A DNA stretch of 64,000 nt from JABDBE01 sp963832245 (GCA_963832245.1 CAWHTG010000004.1:2294001-2358000); one strand, 5' to 3'. Counted from the first letter of the stretch, positions 51,133-61,120 are shown. Program-made: numbers and translations. Notes: generated by a model from the letters alone, not told the origin.

Positions 51133-52653
51133 CTAGTCGGACATGTTGGCAGGGGTTTGAACTGGAAACTCCATCAACTTTGGGACCCAATCTTCCATTA
51201 CCGGCAAGTGTTCCCGGGCGTCTGGCGCACTCAGGAATTTGACGTTGCTGTATTTGGGATCCTGGTAGCTCGTCACTTTACCGCTCATAATCGCGTCCAG
51301 AACCTGTTGAACGCCAGCTTCGATCTTCCAAACGGGATGGAATCCAAGGGTTTCCCTAATCCGGCGGAATTCGACCCGGTAGTTTCGGCGATCGAGGTTG
51401 TCCTCGGTACAGCGCAGGACAGATCCCGGCACCATGGCTTGAATGAGTTCACCGATTTGTCCTAGAGTCCGGTTCTGCTCATCACACCCTACGTTGAAGA
51501 CGGTCGCTGAAACCGATTCCGACCTGGCGTCCAGCGCTGCCATAACAGCGCGCCCGGCGTCATGCACATGCAGGAACGGGCGCCACTGATCTTTGCCGTA
51601 AACCGTAATCACTTTTTCGACGAGCGCCTTGGCCGCGAGAAGATTCACAACAAGGTCGAAGCGTGTCCGGCCTGACAGTCCGTAAATCGTGCCGAACCGT
51701 AGAATGACCGGCTCAAAACCATCACTGCGTAAACCCAACAGCACGTTCTCGGAAGCAATTTTGCTGCGCGCATAAAGCGAAACCGGATTTAGAGCCGATC
51801 TCTCATTCAGAAGCTGATCGCTGGCTCCGTAAACCGAACAGCTGCTGGCAAAGACGAATCGCGAAATTCTGTTTCCCTTGGCGACCTGGGCTATCATGCG
51901 AGTCGCGATCAGGTTGATCTGGATGGTTAACTCCTCATCCAGCGCGCAAGCTGGGTCGCCAACCAGTCCGCCCAGGTGAATGACAGACTTCATTTCTCGC
52001 ATGGCGGCAACCACCGTATCGACGTTACGAAAGTCTCCCCGATGAACTTCGAGATTAGGATGTTGCATTACCGGCTGAATCGGTTCTTCTCCATAAATAA
52101 AACAGTCCAGGAGGCGAACGCGATATCCCCGGTCCAGCAACTTCGGAAGCAAAGCAGATCCGATATAGCCTGCACCTCCAATGAGTAATACGCTTTGCCG
52201 GTCTTCTTGCACGAACGCTCGCTCCAATTGATTCTCCTGGATCAGGAGATGCTTCCAGAGTTTTGACCAGAGCCTCGCCGACAGCAGAAGAATGGAGCCG
52301 CTAACAAAAGCCAACAATAGGGAAGAACGTGGAAATGCAGGTTGCAGTCGTACGAAGTACAAACAAAGCGCGACCGTCGAAAAGAGCATAGCCATTGATC
52401 GCAGGATGACAAGAGCCTTGTACTTCCCGCTATAGGAGCGCCCCTTGGTATAGAACCCCATCTTGTAAAACAGAGAGGGACCAACCACGCTGATCAGCAA
52501 GGCTGCAGGCGACCATACGTTCACCAGTACGGCCAGAGGCAGGTGACGAAATAAAACCTGCGGCAGGAGCGCGAACAATAGGGAAATGTTCAAAAGCACG
52601 AGGTCAGCGAGAACTCGCACAAGAATTTCGATACGAAGATTCGACTTGCGCAT
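51133..52653 (-). CDS. Membrane-anchored NAD-dependent sugar epimerase
   Basis: 506 residues. The first ~140 hold four hydrophobic helices resembling the N-terminal membrane part of CapD/FlaA1- or WbaP-type proteins. An extended SDR follows directly: GGAGYIGS at 159-166, SCSVYGASDQLL and the YxxxK motif in YARSKIASE. The second half looks like UDP-glucose 4-epimerase or a dehydratase. CapD proteins also join helices to an SDR, but normally with a nucleotide-binding linker domain between them that seems absent here. Last gene of the polysaccharide cluster. Confidence 0.8.
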   Translation of the reverse strand: MRKSNLRIEILVRVLADLVLLNISLLFALLPQVLFRHLPLAVLVNVWSPAALLISVVGPSLFYKMGFYTKGRSYSGKYKALVILRSMAMLFSTVALCLYFVRLQPAFPRSSLLLAFVSGSILLLSARLWSKLWKHLLIQENQLERAFVQEDRQSVLLIGGAGYIGSALLPKLLDRGYRVRLLDCFIYGEEPIQPVMQHPNLEVHRGDFRNVDTVVAAMREMKSVIHLGGLVGDPACALDEELTIQINLIATRMIAQVAKGNRISRFVFASSCSVYGASDQLLNERSALNPVSLYARSKIASENVLLGLRSDGFEPVILRFGTIYGLSGRTRFDLVVNLLAAKALVEKVITVYGKDQWRPFLHVHDAGRAVMAALDARSESVSATVFNVGCDEQNRTLGQIGELIQAMVPGSVLRCTEDNLDRRNYRVEFRRIRETLGFHPVWKIEAGVQQVLDAIMSGKVTSYQDPKYSNVKFLSAPDAREHLPVMEDWVPKLMEFPVQTPANMSD

Positions 52654-52755
52654 TGCGGTTTATCCTTCTCCCGGCGCGGGCAGTATGAATTTTGAGTTAA
52701 AGCAATCGCGTACCGGCGCGCGGTCAACTCCCTTGTTGCCTCGTGACGCCACAGG

Positions 52756-53382
52756 TTATCTCGGTATGGGCTGGCAGACATCAGAACAACCGGCAACAGC
52801 CGGGACGCAGGCCCGCAAGGTTGCCAGAATTAGTGATAGGTCATAGCAGAAGGAACGACGCTTGATGTATTCCTTTTCCAGTCGCAACTTGTCCGGCAGG
52901 ATGACGCGAACGTAGTAGTCCATGGGATCATCGACCCGGCCCAGGATCTCTGCCTCATTACGGTACTTGAGGGATGCCGCGCTTGTGATACCGGGCCGCA
53001 CGGTTAGTACCTGGGCATAGTCTTCGTGGAAAATCCGAGTATATTGCGGCACTTCTGGCCGCGGTCCGACGAAGCTCATGTCCCCTCGCAAAACATTCCA
53101 AAGTTGGGGCAATTCATCGATTTTAAGGTTGCGCAGCACTTTTCCAACGCGAGTGATCCGTGGATCGGCGCCACAGGTGACAGCGACGTCGCTATTGTTT
53201 ACGCACATGGTCCGGATCTTGAACAATCGGAATTCACGAAAGTTGCTGCCTACGCGGTCTTGTTGGAAAAATACCGGCCCTCGTGAGCTGCACTTGACCA
53301 AGATGGCCGCCAGCATCAAGATCGGCGAGAGCAGAATCAGACTTATCACCGACAGGACGATGTCGAAAGCCCGTTTTAGCAT
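52756..53382 (-). CDS. Undecaprenyl-phosphate sugar-phosphate transferase (WcaJ/PglC type)
   Basis: 208 residues from MLKRAFDIVLSVISLILLSP. One re-entrant hydrophobic helix, then GPVFFQQDRVGSNFREFRLF, the KIRTM motif, LRNLKIDELPQLWNVLRGDM and SFVGPRPEVPQY, the core of the monotopic phosphoglycosyl transferase family. It loads the first sugar on the lipid carrier. GGAGGGG precedes ATG 53382; an upstream GTG/ATG would add 11 residues. The short form lacks the four-helix N-terminal part, which is found instead on the neighbouring epimerase. Confidence 0.9.
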   Translation of the reverse strand: MLKRAFDIVLSVISLILLSPILMLAAILVKCSSRGPVFFQQDRVGSNFREFRLFKIRTMCVNNSDVAVTCGADPRITRVGKVLRNLKIDELPQLWNVLRGDMSFVGPRPEVPQYTRIFHEDYAQVLTVRPGITSAASLKYRNEAEILGRVDDPMDYYVRVILPDKLRLEKEYIKRRSFCYDLSLILATLRACVPAVAGCSDVCQPIPR

Positions 53383-53530
53383 GAGTAAGCCCCTCCGCAG
53401 TTTTGCTGGCGTCAATTACCGCATTCAGATTTTCGACCTACTCCACAATAAGATCTAAAAGAGGAGATGAAGCAGCAACAGCGTTCTGCCGCGACGTTTT
53501 GACAAACGATCCTATATCTTGCGAGTTTCT

Positions 53531-54193
53531 TCATGGTGCGGAGGTCGACTTGGCAATTGGCCGAATATAGCGGTTCATGATCCTGTTATTCTGCCGTTCG
53601 ATGCGGCTGTCCAAAGAAAATCCACACTTAAGGTAGAAACGGTTCGCCCCATCGTTTGCCCCGCTATCGGTCAGGAGATAAACCGAAGGCGAACCTCGAG
53701 AGGTGGCCTGCTGGCAGAAGCGTTCTACGAGCAGTGCTCCCAATCCGCGACCCCCGCAAGTTGGAACTACGCCGATACTACTTAACAAGGCTGCTCCGTC
53801 TAACCCCGGCGGAGCCTCGCCACGGTACACAAGAGCAAACAAGAACCGCTGGCCCACCCTTACCGGGTTTCTCAGAAGGCCGGCGAGGCCCGCACACAAA
53901 AACATAAACCCACGGCGAATGAGCAAGCGCTTAAAGAAACCGCGCGGTTCTATCGTCCCCACGACCACTCCAAGTTGCCGTCCGTCCTCCTCCGCCACTA
54001 AATAGATCGACGACTCATCCTGCAAGAAGCCGCGGTATAGTTCGTCGAGGAAGCGATCGCCTAAGATAGTCAGAAAAGAGTCGGGGAATGCAACTTTATG
54101 CACCTCGACCGTCTGTGGCACATCATTCAGCCCACCGGGACGGACGATGATCTCTGCCGGTTTGGATGCCGAGTTCAGGCTCGCGCTTTCCAT
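53531..54193 (-). CDS. GNAT-family N-acetyltransferase
   Basis: 220 residues. The acetyl-CoA site is SIGVVPTCGGRGLGALLVER, followed by YLLTDSGANDGANRFYLKCG, typical of the GNAT fold. Possibly acetylates an amino sugar made by the DegT aminotransferase, with which it overlaps by 19 bases. Substrate is inference from context. The frame is open further upstream (to 54247), but the domain does not need it. Confidence 0.82.
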   Translation of the reverse strand: MESASLNSASKPAEIIVRPGGLNDVPQTVEVHKVAFPDSFLTILGDRFLDELYRGFLQDESSIYLVAEEDGRQLGVVVGTIEPRGFFKRLLIRRGFMFLCAGLAGLLRNPVRVGQRFLFALVYRGEAPPGLDGAALLSSIGVVPTCGGRGLGALLVERFCQQATSRGSPSVYLLTDSGANDGANRFYLKCGFSLDSRIERQNNRIMNRYIRPIAKSTSAP

Positions 54194-55389
54194 GACTTTG
54201 TGCTTTCTCCCGAAGCCTGCTTGCGATGGCGCTTTGCAATCTGGCAAACGCTGTCGATCACATAATCAATTTGTTCGTCGGTCATGTCGGGAAAGAAGGG
54301 AAGGGATAAGTACCGCTCGAACTCGCGCGCTGCTACTGGCAAATCGTTTGGTTTATGCCCATAATTGTCGCGGTAATACGGATGGAAATGCAGCGGAATG
54401 AAATGGACGCTGGTGCCGATTTCACATTCCTTGAGTTCGCGGATGAAATCATTACGGCTGATTGTCAACTGCTCTGTATTCAGCCGCAGGACGTACAAAT
54501 GCATCGCTGACTCACGGTCCGGGCGCAGGGTTGGCGTTTCCAGCATCGCAATCTTGCTAAACGACTCATCGTATCTCTCGGCGATCGCGGCCCGCTGAGC
54601 ATGCATATCGTTGCACTTGGCGAGTTGAACCAACCCGATCGCGGCCTGAACGTCGTTCATGTTGTACTTGTAACCAGGGGCGAGCACTTCGTAATACCAC
54701 GAACCTTCAGCGGTATAGCGTTTCCAGGCATCGCGACCAATGCCGTGCAGACGCATCGTCCGGACGCGATCGGCAATGGCATCGTTGTCGGTTGTAACCA
54801 TGCCGCCCTCGCCGGTAGTTAGAGTTTTGGTCGCATAGAAGCTAAAACATGTAGTCTCACTCACAGCGCCAATCGGGCGTCCGCGATATGAAGCCGGTAC
54901 CGCATGGGCAGCATCTTCGATGATCCTCAAATTGTGCCGCTTCGCGAGTTCGCAAATTTCGTCCAGGTCGCACGGTTGACCGGCGAAATGTACGGGGATA
55001 ATAGCTTTTGTCTTCGACGTGATCTTGCGCTCGGCGTCCATGGTTGAAAGGTTAAGAGTTACCGGATCGACATCGACGAGCACCGGACGAGCGCCAAAAT
55101 ACGTGACGACTTCAGCGGTGGCTGCGAAAGTGATCGTTGGCACGAGCACTTCGTCCGCCGCCTTCAGGCCTATTGCTTCCAACGCCAGATGCAACGCGGC
55201 AGTACACGAACTGACTGCAAGCGCATGTTTCGCGCCGACGGATTTCGCGAACTTTTCTTCGAACTCGACAGTATGGGGGCCCATCGTGAGCCACCCCGAA
55301 CGGATTACTGCGGCTGCAGCCTGGGCTTCCGCTTCGCCCACTGCTGCCTTATGGTACGGAACCGTAACGGCACGACTTCTGGTTATCAT
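54175..55389 (-). CDS. DegT/DnrJ/EryC1-type sugar aminotransferase
   Basis: 404 residues. PLP-dependent enzyme that converts keto-sugars to amino-sugars. Motifs: GWLTMGPHTVEFEEKFA, SCTAALHLAL, IIPVHFAGQPCD, IEDAAHAVPA, and the PLP lysine in SFYATKTLTTGEGG. The ATG at 55389 is chosen because the family N-terminus starts there; about 60 codons of open frame upstream are unlike. It precedes the acetyltransferase, an amino-sugar branch. Confidence 0.92.
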   Translation of the reverse strand: MITRSRAVTVPYHKAAVGEAEAQAAAAVIRSGWLTMGPHTVEFEEKFAKSVGAKHALAVSSCTAALHLALEAIGLKAADEVLVPTITFAATAEVVTYFGARPVLVDVDPVTLNLSTMDAERKITSKTKAIIPVHFAGQPCDLDEICELAKRHNLRIIEDAAHAVPASYRGRPIGAVSETTCFSFYATKTLTTGEGGMVTTDNDAIADRVRTMRLHGIGRDAWKRYTAEGSWYYEVLAPGYKYNMNDVQAAIGLVQLAKCNDMHAQRAAIAERYDESFSKIAMLETPTLRPDRESAMHLYVLRLNTEQLTISRNDFIRELKECEIGTSVHFIPLHFHPYYRDNYGHKPNDLPVAAREFERYLSLPFFPDMTDEQIDYVIDSVCQIAKRHRKQASGESTKSWKARA

Positions 55390-55435
55390 GGGGTCATCTG
55401 CCTTATCGGATTTATTTTGAAGGGAAAGCGGTAAG

Positions 55436-56812
55436 TTATCGAGAGGGTTCGGCCGCAACCGGTCGGTTTGCCAAGTATTGCTTGGTCGCCGCCATCTCGA
55501 GGATACGAATAACTTTTGGCAGGTTTGATTCCCGGCAAAGGTTTTTGTCTGCAAAGGCTTTGCCGGATTTGCCAAGCGAATGTAATTCGCCAGCCGGAAG
55601 GGAGGCGATGTTTCGGATCTCTGCCGCTAGCGCATCTGGGTTGTCCGGAGGAACAATCCAACCTGCCCCGGCTCTCCTGACCATGTTGGCGGTTTCCGAT
55701 TCGGGCAATACCATCGCCAGAACCGATTGGCCGGCCAGAAGGTACGAGATTAATTTCGAAGGTACGGAAGCCAGCGATTGATTTCCGGTGGTCGGTAGCA
55801 GCAGCAAGTCCGCCGCGCCCAGCACCACGTCAGTCTCTTCGCGCTGCCAAGGCGAATGGAAGATTACGCGCTCCAGACCTAAGGCGCTCGCATGTGCCAT
55901 ACACGAGGTCAGATTGCTGCCAGAACCGGCGATCAATAAATATAAATTTTGCAGATCCCGCAATCTTCCAAATGCTTCGATTATTCCTTCGACACCAGCT
56001 GCAGGTCCGATATTGCCGGCATAGACTGCAAGAAGCGCTTCCTTCGGGATACCCTGCGCTTGACGATATTGCGCATTCGCGACACGATCTAGGTTCACAG
56101 GCTTGCGATCGCCCCAGTTGTGAACAATGTGAATCCTCTCAGCTGGTACGCCGCGAGTCGTACGGTAGATCTCATGGAATCCGTGGGAAATCACGATCAG
56201 GGCCTTGGCCGACCGGCTGATCAACGCATCGATGTGACGCATCACCCGAAATACCAAGCTCTCTGGGCGAGTTCGGTCTTGCGATACCAGAGACTCGGGG
56301 TAAACATCTTGCACTGAGACAACTACGGGTACAGCCTGAAGTTTTGCAATGTTAATGATCATCAAGGTCGCGAATACCGGCCACCCATTGGAATAGATCA
56401 CGTCCGGACGCCTGCCAAACAGCAGGCGTAGTCCAGCCGTCACCCCGAACGAAATGTTCTCCAGGAAACGAGAAACCATCCCAGACTTCGGCGCAAGTAA
56501 TCCGAAGCAGTGAACAAGTTTGTAGCCTTCTGGCATCTTTCGAGCGGAGTACATGGAACGACGGTAGCCCGGGAATAACTTTCCGGCGGGTTTGCTAGGA
56601 AAAGGCGCCAATACTGTGACTTCGTGCCCTCGAGCAGCCAGCTCTTCTGCGATGCTTGCGCTTGTCGTCGCTGAGAACGTGAACTCAGGTGGAAAGACGC
56701 AGCTGACCACCATGCACCGGAGTCGTCCCGTTCCCGTGCACTGGGCAGCGGAAATGGCCAAGCCAGACACTGCATCGTAAGTCTGGTCTTCGAGGGCTGT
56801 ACCTGTATCCAT
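55436..56812 (-). CDS. Family 4 glycosyltransferase
   Basis: 458 residues, GT-B fold. N-terminal domain contains CVFPPEFTFSATTSASIAEE and ARGHEVTVLAPFPSKP; the acceptor-donor hinge has HIVHNWGDRKPVN; the C-terminal domain has LLAVYAGNIGPAAGVEGIIE, HSPWQREETDVVLGAADLLL and an Glu-containing KLISYLLAGQSVLAM segment. The first ~33 residues before MVVSCVF may not be part of the protein. Sugar donor unknown. Confidence 0.87.
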   Translation of the reverse strand: MDTGTALEDQTYDAVSGLAISAAQCTGTGRLRCMVVSCVFPPEFTFSATTSASIAEELAARGHEVTVLAPFPSKPAGKLFPGYRRSMYSARKMPEGYKLVHCFGLLAPKSGMVSRFLENISFGVTAGLRLLFGRRPDVIYSNGWPVFATLMIINIAKLQAVPVVVSVQDVYPESLVSQDRTRPESLVFRVMRHIDALISRSAKALIVISHGFHEIYRTTRGVPAERIHIVHNWGDRKPVNLDRVANAQYRQAQGIPKEALLAVYAGNIGPAAGVEGIIEAFGRLRDLQNLYLLIAGSGSNLTSCMAHASALGLERVIFHSPWQREETDVVLGAADLLLLPTTGNQSLASVPSKLISYLLAGQSVLAMVLPESETANMVRRAGAGWIVPPDNPDALAAEIRNIASLPAGELHSLGKSGKAFADKNLCRESNLPKVIRILEMAATKQYLANRPVAAEPSR

Positions 56813-56858
56813 GTTTGAACCGGAGTAGAAGGTCTGGGGTGGTTAGCTGGCTCTCGAA

Positions 56859-57854
56859 TCAGCGAGTCGCTGCGGCGGAGGCTACACCTAACTTCAGCTC
56901 AACCTGCTGTTCGATCCATGCATAGGTCAGTTCCATACCTTCTTCGAGCGTAATTTGAGGCTCCCATTTGAGAATTTCACGCAGACGGTTGTTATCAGAG
57001 TTCCGGCCGCGAACCCCCTGTGGGCCATCGACATGTTTCTTGGTAATCGTGATGCCAGCACACCTGGCCGCCATGTCGGCGAGGTCGTTAATTGTAATCA
57101 GGCGGTCTTGACCCAAATTGATCGGCTTGGTGTAACCGGATTGCATTAGCTTGTAAATGCCAATCACGCAGTCATCGATGTAGCAGAACGAGCGCGTCTG
57201 CTCGCCGTCGCCCCAAATGTCGATGGCGTGATTGCCCGTGAACTTGGCCAGGGCTGCCTTGCGGCACATTGCCGCAGGGGCCTTCTCCCGCCCGCCTTCC
57301 CAAGTACCGAGCGGGCCGAAGATATTATGAAAGCGCACGATGCGCACATCCATTCCGTAGTCCTGGTGATAATGGGAAACCAGATGCTCGGTGACCAGCT
57401 TCTCCCATCCATAGGCGTCTTGCGGCATGGCCGGATAAGCGTCTTCTTCCTTTAAGGGCGCGATGTTTGCCTCGGTTTGCTTGTACTCGGGATAGATGCA
57501 AGCCGAAGAAGTGTACAAATATCGCTTTACCTTGTTTTGACGGGCTGCATCCAGAGTGTGAATGTTAATCAGCGAGTTGTTGTGCAGAATCTGAGCGTGA
57601 TGGCATGAGATGAAGCCCATGCCTCCCATATCGGCGGCCAGTGCGTAAACATCCTCGATGCCCTCGGTCGCCTTGAGGCAGTTCTCCCAACGCCGCAGAT
57701 CAATGATTAGGAATTCATCCGCCTTGCTGGCGGCAAACTCAGGGTACTTGAGATCCACGCCTCGAACCCAATATCCCTCACGTTTGAGATAGGAAACCAA
57801 GTGGCTGCCGATGAAGCCGCCAGCCCCGGTAACGAGAACACGAGTACTTCGCAT
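56859..57854 (-). CDS. GDP-mannose 3,5-epimerase-like SDR
   Basis: 331 residues. NAD loop VTGAGGFIGSHLV, the distinctive ALAADMGGMGFIS, SSACIYPEYKQ and YGWEKLVTEHL (Tyr and Lys of YxxxK), and RFHNIFGPLGTWEGGREKAP match GDP-mannose 3,5-epimerase and close relatives. The product would be GDP-L-galactose or a related sugar. AGGAGGG lies before the ATG. Other sugar-nucleotide epimerases cannot be excluded. Confidence 0.88.
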   Translation of the reverse strand: MRSTRVLVTGAGGFIGSHLVSYLKREGYWVRGVDLKYPEFAASKADEFLIIDLRRWENCLKATEGIEDVYALAADMGGMGFISCHHAQILHNNSLINIHTLDAARQNKVKRYLYTSSACIYPEYKQTEANIAPLKEEDAYPAMPQDAYGWEKLVTEHLVSHYHQDYGMDVRIVRFHNIFGPLGTWEGGREKAPAAMCRKAALAKFTGNHAIDIWGDGEQTRSFCYIDDCVIGIYKLMQSGYTKPINLGQDRLITINDLADMAARCAGITITKKHVDGPQGVRGRNSDNNRLREILKWEPQITLEEGMELTYAWIEQQVELKLGVASAAATR

Positions 57855-57918
57855 CGAGAACCCTCCTAAGAATTCTTAAGAAAACTATGTGTTGAGATCG
57901 AACTACAGAACGCGCGCG

Positions 57919-59292
57919 CTATTGGAATGCGTTAGCCGAACAATCAGCCACAACGCCGATTGGGCCAACCCGCGAGCGGTTGTCGCATCCATAAGAATCG
58001 GAATGCGGGGGATTGAGAGCTTTCGGCTGGTTTCCGGCATTCACTCGGTCGAGTGCCTCGGAGACAGTTCTCTCCAGCCCCGGTTTGAATCGAGCTGTGA
58101 AGTTAAAGGCAGAACGAAAGCCTTCCACTTCGTATCCGCCCTCCGCCAGCATGGCGTCTGTCGGTAAGTAGCAGTGAGTCTGGTCAATGCAGCCCACTGT
58201 GAGCACCGGGCCGATACCGAATTTGCGTTCGACGATTCCACGGTAAGCATTCACGGGTTCCGCGCCAAATCCGACGAAGTGTGCTCCTCCCAGTTGAAGC
58301 GCATGAATCGAGATGGCCTTGCCTTGGGCATCGCCCTCTGCAATCTGTTCGATGGGAATGGCCTCGCGGGCACCGGATAATTGGTCTGAGGAAAGCAATT
58401 TCCCGTTTAACTTTGTTATATCAACAATCCGGGAAGCGAGACTCTCTGCCCAGGATTGCCATTCGGTGAGACTCGGCGGTCCAAACTGCGGCCCCTTTAC
58501 GATTCGGGCCGCTAAGGAACCGAGGCCGCCCAGATTGGCCCGAAAAGGAGGACGCAAGTCTCCCGAAAAGCCCTGCAGGAAAAGCACTGGAACATTGCCA
58601 AAATACTCTCGCAGTTTTCGGCGCACCACAGCAGGGAATTCTGCGGAAGCCGACTCCCTGTCGGGAAAGCCCGTGGGATGACAGGCGTAATTCCAAACCA
58701 GGGCAATTACCTTTCCACCAGCATCCACCAGGCGCAGGACACGAACGCTCTCATCCCGAGCGCCATTCGGATTTGGTCCCAGTTCGGCCGAGTAGTGCAG
58801 GCCTGAGCGCGACAGCCGCAGGCGACGCAATCGCCGATTGATCGCATGATGTGCCACGCCTTCGCAATAGGTGAGGCTCGCCTCCCCCAGGCTGCGCCGT
58901 AACTTTTCGATCAGTTCTGCGATGCGTGAAGCGACGAGTTCCACGTATGAATCCACCGGCACGCCCAACCGCGGAGTACCGTATTGCGTCATGGGAGCAA
59001 AGTGCGTGTGACTAGCGGCCAGAAAAAGTGCGTTAGGGCGGTCTGCCAGCCCGGCCTTCAGTAAAATGCGATCACGCAATACTTTTCCCGGATATAACAA
59101 GTCGGCTGTGGCGAGTACATAGTCACCATGACCGGCGTTGGCGACCACAACGTTTGCCTCCAGCGGTTCGGCAACAGTCTGAAATGGGCTGGTGCGCCCG
59201 TCATAACCTGCGAGTGGCAGCGGCGTCGTAGGCATGATTTCCACCGTGCCCGCTGCGAATCGTGTGCTCGAGTTGCCGTTGATCCGAGTCAT
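57919..59292 (-). CDS. Neutral/alkaline ceramidase-like hydrolase
   Basis: 457 residues, no clear signal peptide. It resembles the N-terminal domain of neutral ceramidases: AGTVEIMPTTPLPLAGYDGR, ANVVVANAGHGDYVLATADL, LAASHTHFAPM with the zinc-type histidines, WNYACHPTGFPD, and GFSGDLRPPF where ceramidases have a GDVSPN-like serine loop. In a polysaccharide cluster an amide or deacetylation role on sugar or lipid-linked intermediates is possible. The start follows the PHP gene's stop directly. Confidence 0.75.
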   Translation of the reverse strand: MTRINGNSSTRFAAGTVEIMPTTPLPLAGYDGRTSPFQTVAEPLEANVVVANAGHGDYVLATADLLYPGKVLRDRILLKAGLADRPNALFLAASHTHFAPMTQYGTPRLGVPVDSYVELVASRIAELIEKLRRSLGEASLTYCEGVAHHAINRRLRRLRLSRSGLHYSAELGPNPNGARDESVRVLRLVDAGGKVIALVWNYACHPTGFPDRESASAEFPAVVRRKLREYFGNVPVLFLQGFSGDLRPPFRANLGGLGSLAARIVKGPQFGPPSLTEWQSWAESLASRIVDITKLNGKLLSSDQLSGAREAIPIEQIAEGDAQGKAISIHALQLGGAHFVGFGAEPVNAYRGIVERKFGIGPVLTVGCIDQTHCYLPTDAMLAEGGYEVEGFRSAFNFTARFKPGLERTVSEALDRVNAGNQPKALNPPHSDSYGCDNRSRVGPIGVVADCSANAFQ

Positions 59293-60012
59293 TTAAATCC
59301 CACTGATCAAGCGTTTGTGTACAAAGCGAACCCCGCTGTGAAGGGTTTTTATTGCGTGCTTAAGGTCCCGGTTCTTCCAACTTTTAGTCAGTTGCGATAC
59401 GGCGATCTCCCAACGGGGGGTCTCACTCGTTGTCCAAGTGTTGGGCGACGTCATCAGTGATGTCCGCAGTCCGCCTTGATCGGCGACTTCAATTACGGCG
59501 CGGTGAAGGCTGCGGTACAGGTGCGCGTCGCTGCCAGCGTACACCGGTTTGCGTTTTTCAGCGGCAAGCAAGGCCGCTCTTTCATTGGCATCATGCCGGG
59601 CGCGAGAGTTAAACACTTCGATCAAGTCACAATCGGAAGCCAGGCGCTCCGGATCGGTATGAGCGACATAGGGGTGGGGCAGGAGTAATAGCGCCTTCTG
59701 CGCGCGTGCCGCCGCCAAGAAACGCGAATAGCTTCGTTCCGAAATCTCCTCTTGTAGAAAAGCCGCGATAATATCGCCTTGATCCGTCTTATATTCGGCC
59801 GCAATCGGAACTTGTAACTCAGGCATGCGCCGGCCAGCCATCTCGTGTAACTGTCGTGACCCGGCCGTAGTGTCATGGTCCGTCAATATAATGAAATCCA
59901 GGTCTTGCTTTCGCGCGAAGCGTAGGTAGGACGAAACCGAAGTCACGGAATCGTAGGAGTGCTCGGAATGGCAATGGATAATGCCGCGGAGTATCCGCTT
60001 AGGGGAACTCAT
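59293..60012 (-). CDS. PHP-domain metal-dependent hydrolase
   Basis: 239 residues. The PHP signature is IIHCHSEHSYDSVTS, then FIILTDHDTTAGSRQL, a later LPHPYVAHTD and YAGSDAHLYRS, supplying the usual metal-binding His/Asp/Glu set. Members hydrolyse phosphoesters; the substrate is unknown. The ATG overlaps the stop codon of the upstream ATP-grasp gene (ATGA), showing tight coupling. Confidence 0.85.
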   Translation of the reverse strand: MSSPKRILRGIIHCHSEHSYDSVTSVSSYLRFARKQDLDFIILTDHDTTAGSRQLHEMAGRRMPELQVPIAAEYKTDQGDIIAAFLQEEISERSYSRFLAAARAQKALLLLPHPYVAHTDPERLASDCDLIEVFNSRARHDANERAALLAAEKRKPVYAGSDAHLYRSLHRAVIEVADQGGLRTSLMTSPNTWTTSETPRWEIAVSQLTKSWKNRDLKHAIKTLHSGVRFVHKRLISGI

Positions 60013-61106
60013 GCCATCACCAGCGACTTCGCCAGTCGCACCGTCTTCCAGAAATCAGCCCTCACGCTTTGTCCGCAGTTGGTGGCGGCATGCGGCTGCC
60101 AATAGTCCCGCAAGGCCCGGCCCAACGAGCGCATCTTCCACAGAGTGAGCAAGTCATTATCCAAGGGCCAGTAAAAATGCAGGTTTCGGTCGTAGGAGTC
60201 GCTGTAGACAAGCCGCTCACCCCGGAATAACCGCACGATATCGGCTCCAAAGTTTACCCCGGCCCGCAACGCCAGCTCGAGGCTGCCCCAGAACTTGCCG
60301 TTGATCTCCATCAGCACGAAGTCGCCGCTACGCGAATCGAGCTTGAATTCAACCATTGCCACACCCGTCCAGCAGAGTTCGGTCAAGAGCTTGAGTCCAA
60401 GCTCTCTCAGGCGTGGCGAATCAAAGGCGCGGGCTGCCGTGCTCGCACCACCGCTGACGGGGAATTCACGAATCCTTTGGTGCATGAAGATACGCACCGG
60501 CGTGCCTTCGTTCATGAGACCAAAAAATCCATACCCGCCTCCGGGAATGTACTCCTGCACCAGCACCCCAATCCCGTCAGCCTGCAATGCCTGCAATTGT
60601 TGCTGAACTGTGCTCTGCACTTCGGCCGTGGTGCGGCAATAGCCCACCATTTTTGCGACCGCTTCGTGCGCGGGTTTCACCACACAGGGCAATGTGAATT
60701 CCTCGAGGTTGAGCTCTGCCAGCGACCTTATCAGCCGTGTCTTAGGCGTCGGAACGCCGGCACGCGCGGCCAGCTCGACCGTAGCCGCCTTGTCATATGA
60801 AGTCGCGAGAGACGATTGTGATGGCAGCAATGATTTCTGAGGGCAAGTTTGTGCGACTTGCAGAACGGACCTTCCCCCCACCGGGATCACAATGTCAAAC
60901 TCACAGGTGTTCAGCGACTCTGCCAGCGGCGCTCCGCGTATGATTTCGTCATAGCACGAATACCAGCTCCCCATATTGGTGCGGCTATCAACCTGGCCGA
61001 TGGTGTAAACCTCCGGCAACTCCCGCTTAAGGTAGCGGGTGAGCGCGATGGCGTGCTTGTAGTTGGAGTCGGTGATCAATGCCCGGAATGGCTTCGCTGT
61101 TTTCAA
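60009..61106 (-). CDS. ATP-grasp ligase-like protein
   Basis: About 365 residues. ATP-grasp fold with PCVVKPAHEAVAKMVGY, VLVQEYIPGGGYGF, VAMVEFKLDSRSGDFVLMEI and NGKFWGSLELALRAGVNF. Such enzymes form an amide or ester bond from an acyl phosphate; in exopolysaccharide loci they are annotated as carboxylate-amine ligases. TTG 61106 is chosen because GGAG lies six bases before it and the domain begins there; GTG 61163 with GGGAG is an alternative that would overlap asnB by 43 bases. Confidence 0.82.
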   Translation of the reverse strand: MKTAKPFRALITDSNYKHAIALTRYLKRELPEVYTIGQVDSRTNMGSWYSCYDEIIRGAPLAESLNTCEFDIVIPVGGRSVLQVAQTCPQKSLLPSQSSLATSYDKAATVELAARAGVPTPKTRLIRSLAELNLEEFTLPCVVKPAHEAVAKMVGYCRTTAEVQSTVQQQLQALQADGIGVLVQEYIPGGGYGFFGLMNEGTPVRIFMHQRIREFPVSGGASTAARAFDSPRLRELGLKLLTELCWTGVAMVEFKLDSRSGDFVLMEINGKFWGSLELALRAGVNFGADIVRLFRGERLVYSDSYDRNLHFYWPLDNDLLTLWKMRSLGRALRDYWQPHAATNCGQSVRADFWKTVRLAKSLVMA

Positions 61107-61120
61107 TCTTTTCTCCAGGA

